Positions 53,447 through 61,680 of a stretch of DNA of 64,000 nucleotides are shown piece by piece. This DNA comes from Massilia sp. METH4. Its GTDB lineage: Bacteria; Pseudomonadota; Gammaproteobacteria; Burkholderiales; Burkholderiaceae_D. The stretch's first letter is position 1. Every line of letters starts with the position of its first letter. The stretch is taken from positions 4,216,001 to 4,280,000 of the forward strand of contig NZ_CP146614.1 of assembly GCF_037094685.1 (NCBI RefSeq), written 5' to 3'. The translations under genes were made by a program, and so were the position numbers. The notes beneath the pieces were generated by a model. That model ran no database searches. It was not told the DNA's origin and was given only the letters and a program-made list of their open reading frames with translations.

Positions 53447-54577
53447 ATGTACAAACATCTATTTTTTTTGAGGCGCCTGCTGCTCGGCATCGTCACGGCC
53501 GGCATGTTCGCATGCGGCAAGGCGGTTGCCGCGGCCCCGGCAACCGTCGCCGACCCGCTGGACCGGCCCGCTGTGATGGTGCGCGTACCCGGAAACGCCT
53601 ACCTGACAGGGCTTGCGCAAGCGGGCAAGCGCCTGGTGGGTGTCGGCGAACGCGGCATCATCGTGCTGTCGGACGACGGCGGCACCACCTGGCGCCAGGC
53701 AAAATCGCCGACCAGCGTCACGCTGGCCGCGGTGCAGTTCCCGACGCCCACCCAGGGCTGGGCCGTGGGCCATTATGGCGTCATCCTGCATAGCGCCGAC
53801 GGCGGCGAGAGCTGGACGCGTCAGCTGGACGGCATGCAGGCCGCGCAGCTCGCCCTTGCCGATGCCCAGTCTCGTTCCGCGCCGGGCGATGACGGCCGCT
53901 ACCTGGCCGAGGCCAAGCGCCTGGTCGCCGATGGCGCCGACAAACCCTTTCTTGGGGTGCATTTTGCCGATGCCCGCAACGGTTTCGCGGTGGGGGCCTA
54001 CAACCTGGCGTTTCGCACCCGCGATGGCGGCAAGACCTGGCAGCCCTGGCTGAGCCGGCTTGACAACGCGCGTGGCAACCACCTGTACGCCGTCCAGGCG
54101 GCTCGCAACGCTGTCTACATCGCTGGCGAACAGGGTGTGCTGCTGCGGTCACTCGATGACGGGGAGCGCTTCGAACGCCTGGACACCGGCTACAAGGGCA
54201 GTTTCTTTGCGCTGGCCGTGCGCGGTGCCGAAGTCGTGCTCGCCGGTTTGCGCGGCAACGCATTCCGCTCTGCCGATCGCGGAGACACCTGGGAAAAGCT
54301 CGTCGTGCCGGTGCCGGTGTCGATCACCGCGCTCGGTAGGCGCTTGGACGGCACTCTTCTGCTGGCGAACCAGGCGGGCCAGCTCCTGGCGACGACAGGC
54401 AGCACTGCCGCCATGGTTCCGTTGCCGACGGGCGGCCTGCCGCCACTTAATGACATCGTGGTGCAGCCTGACGGCAGCATTGTCGCCGCCAGCATGTTCG
54501 GCGCGATTCGCCTGCCTGCGCTTCCCCCGACCAAGCCCACCCCCCCCACGCCATCTCATTCGATTGCCGCAAAATGA
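53447..54577 (+). CDS. YCF48-like beta-propeller periplasmic protein
   Basis: A protein of 376 residues from the ATG at 53447 (AAGGAG upstream). An N-terminal signal precedes repeated BNR/YCF48-type blades: VLSDDGGTTWRQAKS, ILHSADGGESWTRQL, AFRTRDGGKTWQPWL and AFRSADRGDTWEKLV. Such propellers accompany RND/MMPL exporters in DUF1302/DUF1329 operons and probably act as periplasmic assembly or adaptor factors. The stop overlaps the MMPL start (ATGA), so the pair is translationally coupled. Confidence 0.9.
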   Translation: MYKHLFFLRRLLLGIVTAGMFACGKAVAAAPATVADPLDRPAVMVRVPGNAYLTGLAQAGKRLVGVGERGIIVLSDDGGTTWRQAKSPTSVTLAAVQFPTPTQGWAVGHYGVILHSADGGESWTRQLDGMQAAQLALADAQSRSAPGDDGRYLAEAKRLVADGADKPFLGVHFADARNGFAVGAYNLAFRTRDGGKTWQPWLSRLDNARGNHLYAVQAARNAVYIAGEQGVLLRSLDDGERFERLDTGYKGSFFALAVRGAEVVLAGLRGNAFRSADRGDTWEKLVVPVPVSITALGRRLDGTLLLANQAGQLLATTGSTAAMVPLPTGGLPPLNDIVVQPDGSIVAASMFGAIRLPALPPTKPTPPTPSHSIAAK

Positions 54578-57030
54578 TACCGACCCCACCCTCCGACCGC
54601 AGCGGCGTGACCGGTCTCGCCAGCTTCGATCCGCAGTCCGGGTCCTGGCTCGAGCGGCTGCTGTTCAACCATCGCCTGATCGTGGTCCTCCTGTGCGCGC
54701 TCGTCACCGGCATGCTCGGCTACCAGGCCAGCAAGTTGCGCCTGAACGCCAGTTTCGAAAAGACGATTCCGACCAGCCATCCGTTCATCGCCAATTATCT
54801 CAAGTACCGCAAGGAATTGAGCGGCCTTGGCAATGCCGTGCGCATCGTGGTCGTCAACCCGGCCGGCACGATCTACGACCGCCGTTACCTCGACACGCTT
54901 GCCCGGATCAACGACGAGGTCTTCCTCCTGCCGGGCGTCGAGCGGCCGTTCATGAAATCGCTGTGGACGCCGAACACGCGCTGGACCGGGGTCACGGAAG
55001 AGGGCCTCGAAGGTGGCCCGGTCATCCCCGAGGACTATGATGGCGGCGCGGGCAGCCTGCACAGGCTCGAGGCAAATGTCGCACGCTCCAACGAAATCGG
55101 CCAGACCATTGCGCTCGATGCGAAGTCGAGCGTCATCTACGTACCGCTCGGCGAGGTCGATGCGCAAGGTAGGCCGCTCGATTACCGGGCACTATCGGCG
55201 GCGCTGGAAGAAATCCGCGCAAAGTACGAGCAGCAGGGCGTACGGATCCATGTGACAGGCTTCGCCAAGGTCGTCGGCGACCTGATCGATGGCGTGCGTC
55301 AAGTATTGATGTTCTTTGCCGTCGCCATCCTCATTGCTGCCGCCATGGTGTACTGGTTTACCCGCTGCGTGCGGTCGACCGCCCTGGTCGTGATCAGCTC
55401 GCTGATCGCGGTGACATGGCAGCTCGGCCTGCTGCCGACGCTCGGTTATGCCCTCGATCCGTATTCGATGCTGGTACCGTTCCTGATCTTCGCGATCGGC
55501 ATGAGCCATGGCGCCCAGAAGATGAACGGCATCATGCAGGACATCGGCCGCGGCGCTCACAAGCTGGTGGCGGCGCGCTTCACTTTCCGCCGCCTGTTCC
55601 TGGCTGGCCTGACCGCCTTGCTGGCCGACGCGGTAGGCTTCGCGGTGCTGCTGGTGATCGACATCCAGGTCATCAAGGAACTGGCGGTGGCCGCCAGCAT
55701 GGGTGTGGCGGCACTGATCTTCACCAACCTGATCCTGCTGCCGATCCTGCTTTCCTACACGGGCGTGAGCCGGAAAGCGGCGGCGCGCAGCCTGCGCGCC
55801 GAAGTGGCAGAAGCCTGCGGGGGCGAGAAGGAGGGCCTGTGGCGCTTCCTCGACCTGTTCACCCGCAAACGCTACGCCACGCTGGCGGTGCTGGGCGCGG
55901 TGGTGATCGGCGCTGGCGGCCTCGTCGCGAGCCTGCGCCTGAATATCGGTGACCTCGATCCCGGCGCACCGGAATTGCGGGCCGACTCCCGCTACAACCG
56001 CGATGTCGCCTACATGAACGCCCATTATGGCGCCGGCAGCGACATCTATGCCGTGCTGGTGAAAACCCCGGACAACGGGGGCTGTTCCAGCTACGACGTG
56101 CTCAAACGCGTCGACGCGCTCGAGTGGGAGCTGCGCCAGCTCGAAGGCGTGGAATCGGTCAATACGCTGGCGCTGCTGAACCGGCGTATGTTGAGCGGTC
56201 TGAACGAAGCCAATCCGAAGTGGTACGAGCTGGTCAAGAACCAGGAAATGCTGAACACGGTTACGGCCGGCGCACCGCGAGGCCTGTACAACGAATCGTG
56301 CGGCCTCCTGACCATGTATGTCTTCCTGAAAGATCACCGTGCAGGCACGCTGGCGCGCGTGGTCGATCACGTGGAGCGCTTCGCAGCATCCAACAACACG
56401 GCCGACGTCCAGTTCCTGCAGGCAGCCGGCAGTGCCGGCATCGAGGCGGCCACCAACATCGTCGTGAAGCGCGCCTGGAACGAGATGCTGTTGCTGGTCT
56501 ACGGCGCGGTGGTCGTGCTGTCCTTCGTCACATTCCGTTCGTGGCGCGCGGTCGTCGTGGCAGTGCTGCCGCTGATGCTCACTTCGGTGCTGGCCGAAGC
56601 CCTGATGGTCTTCCTCGGCATGGGCGTGAAGGTGGCGACGCTGCCGGTGATTGCCCTGGGTGTCGGCATTGGCATCGACTATGCGCTGTACATCCTGAGC
56701 GTCGTGCAGGCGCGCATGAAGGAAGGCATGAGTCTGTCGGAAGCCTACTACCGGGCACTGCTGTTCACCGGCAAGGTGGTAATGCTCACCGGCGTCACCC
56801 TGGCCGTCGGCGTGGCGACCTGGGCATTTTCGCCGATCAAGTTCCAGGCCGACATGGGCATCCTGCTCGGATTCATGTTCCTCGTGAACATGCTGGGCGC
56901 CCTGGTCCTGTTACCCGCGCTCAGCCATTTCCTGTTGCCGAAGCAGGGGCAGGGCACCGTGCCCGAAAGCGCGCTCGCTGCAAGCCGGACCACCGACCTG
57001 CAGCGGTCCGTGACCAACGTCGCTGGATAA
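54574..57030 (+). CDS. MMPL/RND-superfamily hydrophobe transporter
   Basis: A protein of 818 residues with about 12 transmembrane segments in two MMPL-like halves, each with a large periplasmic loop after its first TM. The halves show the family GMSHGAQKMNGIMQ and GVGIGIDYALYILSVVQARM segments, the latter in the proton-relay region. Members in DUF1302/DUF1329 clusters are thought to move steroids, terpenoids or other hydrophobic substrates. The direction (uptake or export) cannot be told from sequence. It is the inner-membrane engine of the four-gene transport module. Confidence 0.93.
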   Translation: MIPTPPSDRSGVTGLASFDPQSGSWLERLLFNHRLIVVLLCALVTGMLGYQASKLRLNASFEKTIPTSHPFIANYLKYRKELSGLGNAVRIVVVNPAGTIYDRRYLDTLARINDEVFLLPGVERPFMKSLWTPNTRWTGVTEEGLEGGPVIPEDYDGGAGSLHRLEANVARSNEIGQTIALDAKSSVIYVPLGEVDAQGRPLDYRALSAALEEIRAKYEQQGVRIHVTGFAKVVGDLIDGVRQVLMFFAVAILIAAAMVYWFTRCVRSTALVVISSLIAVTWQLGLLPTLGYALDPYSMLVPFLIFAIGMSHGAQKMNGIMQDIGRGAHKLVAARFTFRRLFLAGLTALLADAVGFAVLLVIDIQVIKELAVAASMGVAALIFTNLILLPILLSYTGVSRKAAARSLRAEVAEACGGEKEGLWRFLDLFTRKRYATLAVLGAVVIGAGGLVASLRLNIGDLDPGAPELRADSRYNRDVAYMNAHYGAGSDIYAVLVKTPDNGGCSSYDVLKRVDALEWELRQLEGVESVNTLALLNRRMLSGLNEANPKWYELVKNQEMLNTVTAGAPRGLYNESCGLLTMYVFLKDHRAGTLARVVDHVERFAASNNTADVQFLQAAGSAGIEAATNIVVKRAWNEMLLLVYGAVVVLSFVTFRSWRAVVVAVLPLMLTSVLAEALMVFLGMGVKVATLPVIALGVGIGIDYALYILSVVQARMKEGMSLSEAYYRALLFTGKVVMLTGVTLAVGVATWAFSPIKFQADMGILLGFMFLVNMLGALVLLPALSHFLLPKQGQGTVPESALAASRTTDLQRSVTNVAG

Positions 57031-57036
57031 ACCGGT

Positions 57037-57056
57037 GTCCCGGATGTTGCCGGGAC
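57037..57056. repeat. Small intercistronic hairpin
   Basis: Arms GTCCCGG and CCGGGAC (7 bp) with a 6-base loop in the 54-base gap between the MMPL and hydrolase genes. It may adjust relative mRNA levels of the transport and catabolic halves. Confidence 0.35.
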
Positions 57057-57084
57057 GCCTTCTCACCATAGAAAGCTGATCAAG

Positions 57085-58245
57085 ATGTTCAAATATTTCC
57101 CTACCAATTACGTGTGGAACCTGTCGATCAACCTGGCCCTGGAAATGGGCGCCAGGGTCGGCGAGATCGAGGAAATGTGCGCCCCCCTGCAGGAGGCAGC
57201 CACCCAGCCCGACGCGGCCGGCACGAAGGCATTCCGCGAGACCTGGGTCCGGATGGCTGACAAACTGTGTGGCTTGGCCGAGGAAGACGAGACACTCGGC
57301 CGCTTGATCTCGGCCGGCGACAAGTACGGTCGTGCGTCGACCTACTACATCACGGCCGAGCGTCTGCTTGCGCACGGCTCGCCGGGCCGCATTGAACTGT
57401 ACAAGCGCTTCATCGACGTGTTCAACAAGAGCGTCCGCCTGGCAGGCGAGAACTGCGAGCGCGTCGAGATCCCTTACGACAACGCGCATATTGCCGGCCT
57501 GTACACCCGTGCCGAAGGCGTTGGCCGCCCTGCGCCGCTGCTGGTGCAGGTAAACGGCCTTGATTCGACTAAGGAGATGAAATACCGCGTCGGACTGCCG
57601 CGGTGGCTCGCGCAGCGTGGCGTTTCGTCGCTGGTGATCGACCAGCCGGGCAGCGGCGAGGCGCTGCGCTTGCACGACATGCATGCGGTCTTCGACAGCG
57701 AGCGCTGGGCCAGCAAGGTAGTCGACTGGCTGGAAACGCGCGCCGACGTGGACCCGAAGCGCATTGGCCTCGAAGGCGTGTCGCTGGGCGGTTATTTTTG
57801 CCCGCGTGCGGTAGCCTTCGAGCCGCGCTTCGCCTGTGGTGTTGCGTGGGGGGGCAACCACGACTGGCGCGACGTGCAGAAGAAGCGGCTGGCCAAAGAA
57901 GGTTCCTTCCCGGTGCCGCACTACTGGGAGCACGTGCGCTGGGTATGGGGCGCGAAGGACCAGGACGACTTCATGCGAATCGCGGAGAACGTGCACCTGG
58001 ATGGCGTGCTGGACCGCATCAAAGTGCCGTTCCTGGTGACGCACGGCAGCAAGGACTCGCAGATTCCGCTGCACTGGGCGGAGCGCACCTACGAACAGCT
58101 CGTCAACAGCCCGAAGCGCGAACTGAAGATTTTCACTGAGCGCGAGGGGGGGGTGCAGCACTCCAGCTTCGACAATTCCGCCAATGCAGGCGCCTTCATC
58201 GCCGACTGGGTTGCCGAGACGCTCGGCGGACGCACCGCCCTGTAA
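57085..58245 (+). CDS. C-C bond hydrolase of the DHPON-hydrolase/Ayg1 group
   Basis: A protein of 386 residues. A helical N-terminal domain of about 125 residues precedes an alpha/beta-hydrolase core: IPYDNAHIAGLYTRAE, elbow GLEGVSLGGYFCPRA with the nucleophile Ser, acid Asp in VTHGSKDSQIP and His in GGVQHSSFDN. This architecture matches 2,6-dihydroxypseudooxynicotine hydrolase and fungal Ayg1, which cleave C-C bonds of 1,3-diketone-like groups by retro-Claisen chemistry. It directly precedes the extradiol dioxygenase, so it probably hydrolyses the ring-opened product. Substrate inferred only from context. Confidence 0.9.
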   Translation: MFKYFPTNYVWNLSINLALEMGARVGEIEEMCAPLQEAATQPDAAGTKAFRETWVRMADKLCGLAEEDETLGRLISAGDKYGRASTYYITAERLLAHGSPGRIELYKRFIDVFNKSVRLAGENCERVEIPYDNAHIAGLYTRAEGVGRPAPLLVQVNGLDSTKEMKYRVGLPRWLAQRGVSSLVIDQPGSGEALRLHDMHAVFDSERWASKVVDWLETRADVDPKRIGLEGVSLGGYFCPRAVAFEPRFACGVAWGGNHDWRDVQKKRLAKEGSFPVPHYWEHVRWVWGAKDQDDFMRIAENVHLDGVLDRIKVPFLVTHGSKDSQIPLHWAERTYEQLVNSPKRELKIFTEREGGVQHSSFDNSANAGAFIADWVAETLGGRTAL

Positions 58246-58280
58246 TTCACACGTTTGATCAAATTGAAAGATAGCGAACC

Positions 58281-59237
58281 ATGAATATCATCGGACCCGA
58301 TGCACTGCTGTTCGGCGTCGACGACGTCGCCGCCTGCGCGCAATACCTTACCGACTACGGCCTGAAGCCGGTCGATGCCGGCCCCGGCGGCGGCCGTTTC
58401 GAGGCTCTCGACGGCAGCGCAATCATCCTGGCGCACAAGGATTCGCCGCTGCTGCCACCGGCAATGCCCACCTCCAGCATGCTGCGCAAGACGATCTACG
58501 GCGTGGCCGACCACGCCACCCTCGACGCTATCGCCGGCGAACTTGGGCGGGATCGCGAAGTGCGCAGCCTGCCTGACGGCAGCGTCGAAAGCGTCGACGA
58601 CGCCGGCTTCGTACTGGGTTTCCAGATCACCGTGCGGCGCCAGCTCGACATGCCGGCCGAGCGCGTCAACGCGCCTGGCTCGCCAGGCCGTCCGGTCAAC
58701 CATTTCGCGGTCGACGAAGCGAATCCGGCCTTGCCGCGCACGCTGTCGCACGTCGTGTATTTCGTGCCCGACGCGGCGCAGGCCGAAGCTTTTTATGTGA
58801 ACCGTCTCGGCTTCGCATGTACCGACCGCCTGATTGGCGCAGGCCCTTTCCTGCGCCCGGCCGGCACGCTGGACCACCATACCCTGTTCATGATCCAGAC
58901 GCCCCCGTTCATGAAGGGCATCGAGCACTTCACCTTCCACATGGGCGGGCCAACCGACGTCATGCACGCCGGCACGCGCTTCGTGAACAAGGGCTACCAG
59001 TCGTTCTGGGGACCGGGGCGCCACAAGATGGGCTCGAACTGGTTCTGGTACTTCAACAGCCCGCTGGGCTGCCATGTCGAGTACGACGCGGACATGGACC
59101 TGCACGACGACAGCTGGCAAGCCCGCGAGGTACCGATCAGCGCCGATGCCTCGCAACTGTTCCTGTTCGAGATGCGCGACAAGTGGGCGCCGGGCGGCCC
59201 GCCGCCGGGTGCGGCAGGCGCGGCCGAGCGTCACTAG
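58281..59237 (+). CDS. fdeC: Two-domain VOC extradiol dioxygenase, FdeC-like
   Basis: A protein of 318 residues with two VOC (betaalphabetabetabeta) domains, the layout of type I extradiol dioxygenases. The Fe(II) triad falls in the second domain: His157 (LSHVVYF), His216 (GIEHFTFHMGG) and Glu267 (GCHVEYDADMDL). The catalytic region FWGPGRHKMGSNWF also fits. It would open a catechol-type ring next to the hydroxyls. Followed by a Rieske ferredoxin and a FAD monooxygenase, it matches the order I recall in the fde operon, where FdeC opens ring A of 8-hydroxynaringenin. The symbol rests on that synteny and should be tested. Confidence 0.85.
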   Translation: MNIIGPDALLFGVDDVAACAQYLTDYGLKPVDAGPGGGRFEALDGSAIILAHKDSPLLPPAMPTSSMLRKTIYGVADHATLDAIAGELGRDREVRSLPDGSVESVDDAGFVLGFQITVRRQLDMPAERVNAPGSPGRPVNHFAVDEANPALPRTLSHVVYFVPDAAQAEAFYVNRLGFACTDRLIGAGPFLRPAGTLDHHTLFMIQTPPFMKGIEHFTFHMGGPTDVMHAGTRFVNKGYQSFWGPGRHKMGSNWFWYFNSPLGCHVEYDADMDLHDDSWQAREVPISADASQLFLFEMRDKWAPGGPPPGAAGAAERH

Positions 59238-59257
59238 GCGGGGCAGGGGAGAGCGCA

Positions 59258-59605
59258 ATGGCCCGCTTCTACCTCGGCCCGGCCAGCGCCATCGCCGAAG
59301 GCACATCGGTCGGGTACGACCCGCAAGGGACGGGCCGCGACAGTGTGCTGGTGGTGCGCAAGGATGGCCGCCTGTACGGCTATCTCGACCGCTGCCCGCA
59401 CTACGGCGACACACCCATGGCCTGGCGCAAGGATGCCTACTTGAACGGCGAAGGCACGCGCATCGTGTGCGCGGCGCACGGAGCGCAATTTTCCATCGAG
59501 AGCGGTGCCTGCACGCTGGGGCCGTGCCTGGGCCGGTCACTGCGGCGGGTGCCGCTCGCGGTTGACGCAGACAACAGCATTCATGCAGAACTAGAAGACG
59601 TTTAA
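59258..59605 (+). CDS. Small Rieske [2Fe-2S] ferredoxin-like protein
   Basis: A protein of 115 residues carrying a complete Rieske motif: Cys46, His48 (CPHYGDTP) and Cys71, His74 (CAAHGAQF). The spacing is that of NirD/BphF-type ferredoxins, and there is no TM or signal. It would shuttle single electrons, or assist the neighbouring dioxygenase or monooxygenase. No ring-hydroxylating alpha/beta pair is adjacent. In the fde operon a similar Rieske protein lies between dioxygenase and monooxygenase, so it may keep the extradiol iron reduced. Confidence 0.88.
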   Translation: MARFYLGPASAIAEGTSVGYDPQGTGRDSVLVVRKDGRLYGYLDRCPHYGDTPMAWRKDAYLNGEGTRIVCAAHGAQFSIESGACTLGPCLGRSLRRVPLAVDADNSIHAELEDV

Positions 59606-59616
59606 GGAGACACATC

Positions 59617-60744
59617 ATGGCAGCAGCAAACCGGGTACTCATCATCGGCGGCGGTTTTTCCGGCATGTCGGCGGCAATTGAATTGCGCAAGCGCGGCGTC
59701 GAGGTGGATCTCGTGGAAATCGATCCGGGCTGGCGTTCGTATGGCGCCGGTATCAGCTTGGGCGGGGCGACGCTGCGGGCGTTCCGGACGCTCGGCATAC
59801 TCGATGAATTCCTGCGCCGCGGCGCGGCGTCGGATGGCGTCGACGTGTTTCTCGCCAACGGCGCGCAGGTCGCGACGCTGCCCACCCCTCGGGTAGCCGG
59901 CCCGGACGTTCCCGGGGGCGGGGCGATCCTTCGCCCCGTACTGGCGGCCATCCTCGCGGATGCGACACGCGCATCGGGGGCCGGCGTTCGCCTCGGCTGT
60001 ACCTTCACGACGATCGCGCATGACGAAGGAGGCGTCGATGTGGGCTTCAGCGACGGCAGCAGTGGCCGCTACGACCTGGTGATCGGCGCCGACGGCCTGT
60101 ATTCGAAGGTACGCGATGTGCTGTTCCCGGATGCGCCGAAACCGAAATACAGCGGGCAAGGCGTCTGGCGCGCTGTGCTGCCGCGCCCACCGGAAGTCGA
60201 GCGCGCCGGAATGTGGCTCGGACCGAAGGTCAAGACTGGCGTGAACCCTGTGTCTGCCAGCGAAATGTACCTGTTCGTGACGGAAGACCGTGCCGAAAAC
60301 ACACACGTCGACCCGTTGCGCTTCGTACCGATGCTGAAGGATCTGCTGGCGCCGTTCCCGGCCCCGCTGATGCAGGCGATCCGTGGACAGCTCGACGAAT
60401 CGTCGCAGGTGATCTACCGGCCGCTCGAAGCGCTGCTGATGCCCCAGCCCTGGAGCGTCGGCCGCGTTGTGCTGATCGGCGATACCGTGCACGCGACCAC
60501 GCCGCACATGGCCTCTGGTGCCTGCATCGGTATCGAGGATGCGCTGGTGCTGGCCCAGGAACTGGATAAGACCACCGAAGTGACGGGCGCGCTGGCAGCG
60601 TTCCAGGCACGGCGCTGGGACCGTTGTCGCATGGTGGTCGAGAACTCCTGCCGCCTTGGCGAGATCGAGATCGCCGGCGGCGACAAGGAAGAACATGGCC
60701 GCATCATGCGCGAGACGCTGATGAGCCTGGCGGGCCCCATCTGA
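59617..60744 (+). CDS. fdeE: FAD-dependent aromatic hydroxylase, FdeE-like
   Basis: A protein of 375 residues with AAGGAG before the ATG. Class A flavoprotein hydroxylase: VLIIGGGFSGMSAAIELRKR, DLVIGADGLYSKVR, and RVVLIGDTVHATTPHMASGA. It resembles salicylate, urate and naringenin 8-hydroxylases in size. It would insert one oxygen into a phenolic ring using NAD(P)H, producing the catechol-like substrate for the extradiol dioxygenase two genes upstream. In Herbaspirillum, FdeE does this to naringenin at C8. Assignment by family and gene order, not by alignment. Confidence 0.85.
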   Translation: MAAANRVLIIGGGFSGMSAAIELRKRGVEVDLVEIDPGWRSYGAGISLGGATLRAFRTLGILDEFLRRGAASDGVDVFLANGAQVATLPTPRVAGPDVPGGGAILRPVLAAILADATRASGAGVRLGCTFTTIAHDEGGVDVGFSDGSSGRYDLVIGADGLYSKVRDVLFPDAPKPKYSGQGVWRAVLPRPPEVERAGMWLGPKVKTGVNPVSASEMYLFVTEDRAENTHVDPLRFVPMLKDLLAPFPAPLMQAIRGQLDESSQVIYRPLEALLMPQPWSVGRVVLIGDTVHATTPHMASGACIGIEDALVLAQELDKTTEVTGALAAFQARRWDRCRMVVENSCRLGEIEIAGGDKEEHGRIMRETLMSLAGPI

Positions 60745-60808
60745 CCCGACCTGGCGGCCGTCCTTTACGGGACGCCCCCCGATGACCGAGTTGACGCAGG
60801 AGAACATC

Positions 60809-61618
60809 ATGGCCAGACGATTCGTGGATCTGTCGATCTACCTTGAGAACGAAGTACTATCCGATCCGCCGCCGCTGGCGCCGAAGATCACCTACCAGAC
60901 ACATGCGGACACGCTGCCGGAATTCATGGCGATGATCCCCGGCACGGCTGCGCAGGACTATCCCGACGGTGAGGCCGCCGCCGCGGAATGGGTGACGCTG
61001 ACCACCCACAGCGGCACCCACCTGGACGCGCCGTATCATTTTCACTCGACGATGGATGCCAGGAACGGCGGGAAGAAGCCCTCGCTCACGATCGATGAGG
61101 TGCCGCTGGAATGGTGCTTCCAGCCCGGCGTGAAACTCGATTTTCGTCATTTTCCGGACGGCTATGTCGCCACCGCCGCCGACGTGGAAGAAGAACTGGC
61201 GCGAATCGGCCACAGCCTGCAGCCGCTCCATATCGTGGTGGTCAATACGCGCGCCGGCAGCCGCTACGGCCATGGCGACTATGTGTCGGCGGGCTGCGGA
61301 ATGGGCTACGACGCCACCATGTACCTGCTCGAGCGCGGCGTGCGCCTGACCGGCACCGACGCATGGAGCTGGGACGCGCCGTTCGCGTATACGGCAAAGA
61401 AAATCGCCGAAACGGGCGACAAGTCGCTGATCTGGGAAGGCCACAAGGCTGGGCGCGATATCGGCTACTGCCACTTGGAGAAACTGCACCAGCTCGAAGC
61501 GTTGCCCGGCAACGGTTTCTTCATCAGCTGTTTCCCGCATAAGGTGCGCCGGGGTTCCGCCGGGTGGACGCGGGCGGTGGCAATCTTCGACGATGCGCTG
61601 CTGACATTGCCGCGCTGA
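60809..61618 (+). CDS. Cyclase/kynurenine-formamidase-family hydrolase
   Basis: A protein of 269 residues from the ATG at 60809 (AGGAG upstream). The metal-binding signature HSGTHLDAPYHFHS (HxGTHxDxPxH) defines the cyclase superfamily (KynB-like, manganese or zinc hydrolases). Later LVVVNTRAG-like and TDAWSWDAPFAY segments fit. Members hydrolyse formamides, lactones or ring-cleavage products, or catalyse ring closure. In this cluster it could open a lactone formed after ring cleavage. It lies between the FAD hydroxylase and the second Rieske oxygenase, in one plus-strand operon. Confidence 0.92.
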   Translation: MARRFVDLSIYLENEVLSDPPPLAPKITYQTHADTLPEFMAMIPGTAAQDYPDGEAAAAEWVTLTTHSGTHLDAPYHFHSTMDARNGGKKPSLTIDEVPLEWCFQPGVKLDFRHFPDGYVATAADVEEELARIGHSLQPLHIVVVNTRAGSRYGHGDYVSAGCGMGYDATMYLLERGVRLTGTDAWSWDAPFAYTAKKIAETGDKSLIWEGHKAGRDIGYCHLEKLHQLEALPGNGFFISCFPHKVRRGSAGWTRAVAIFDDALLTLPR

Positions 61619-61680
61619 AGCAAAACTTTACTATTCAAACTGCGTTCCGTGCCACGGGACGCCTGCACAAGGAGACAAAC

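Noticed and set aside
58089-60008. Antisense frame of 639 codons over hydrolase, dioxygenase and ferredoxin genes
   Set aside because: It spans several well-supported genes on the other strand and has no recognisable domain.
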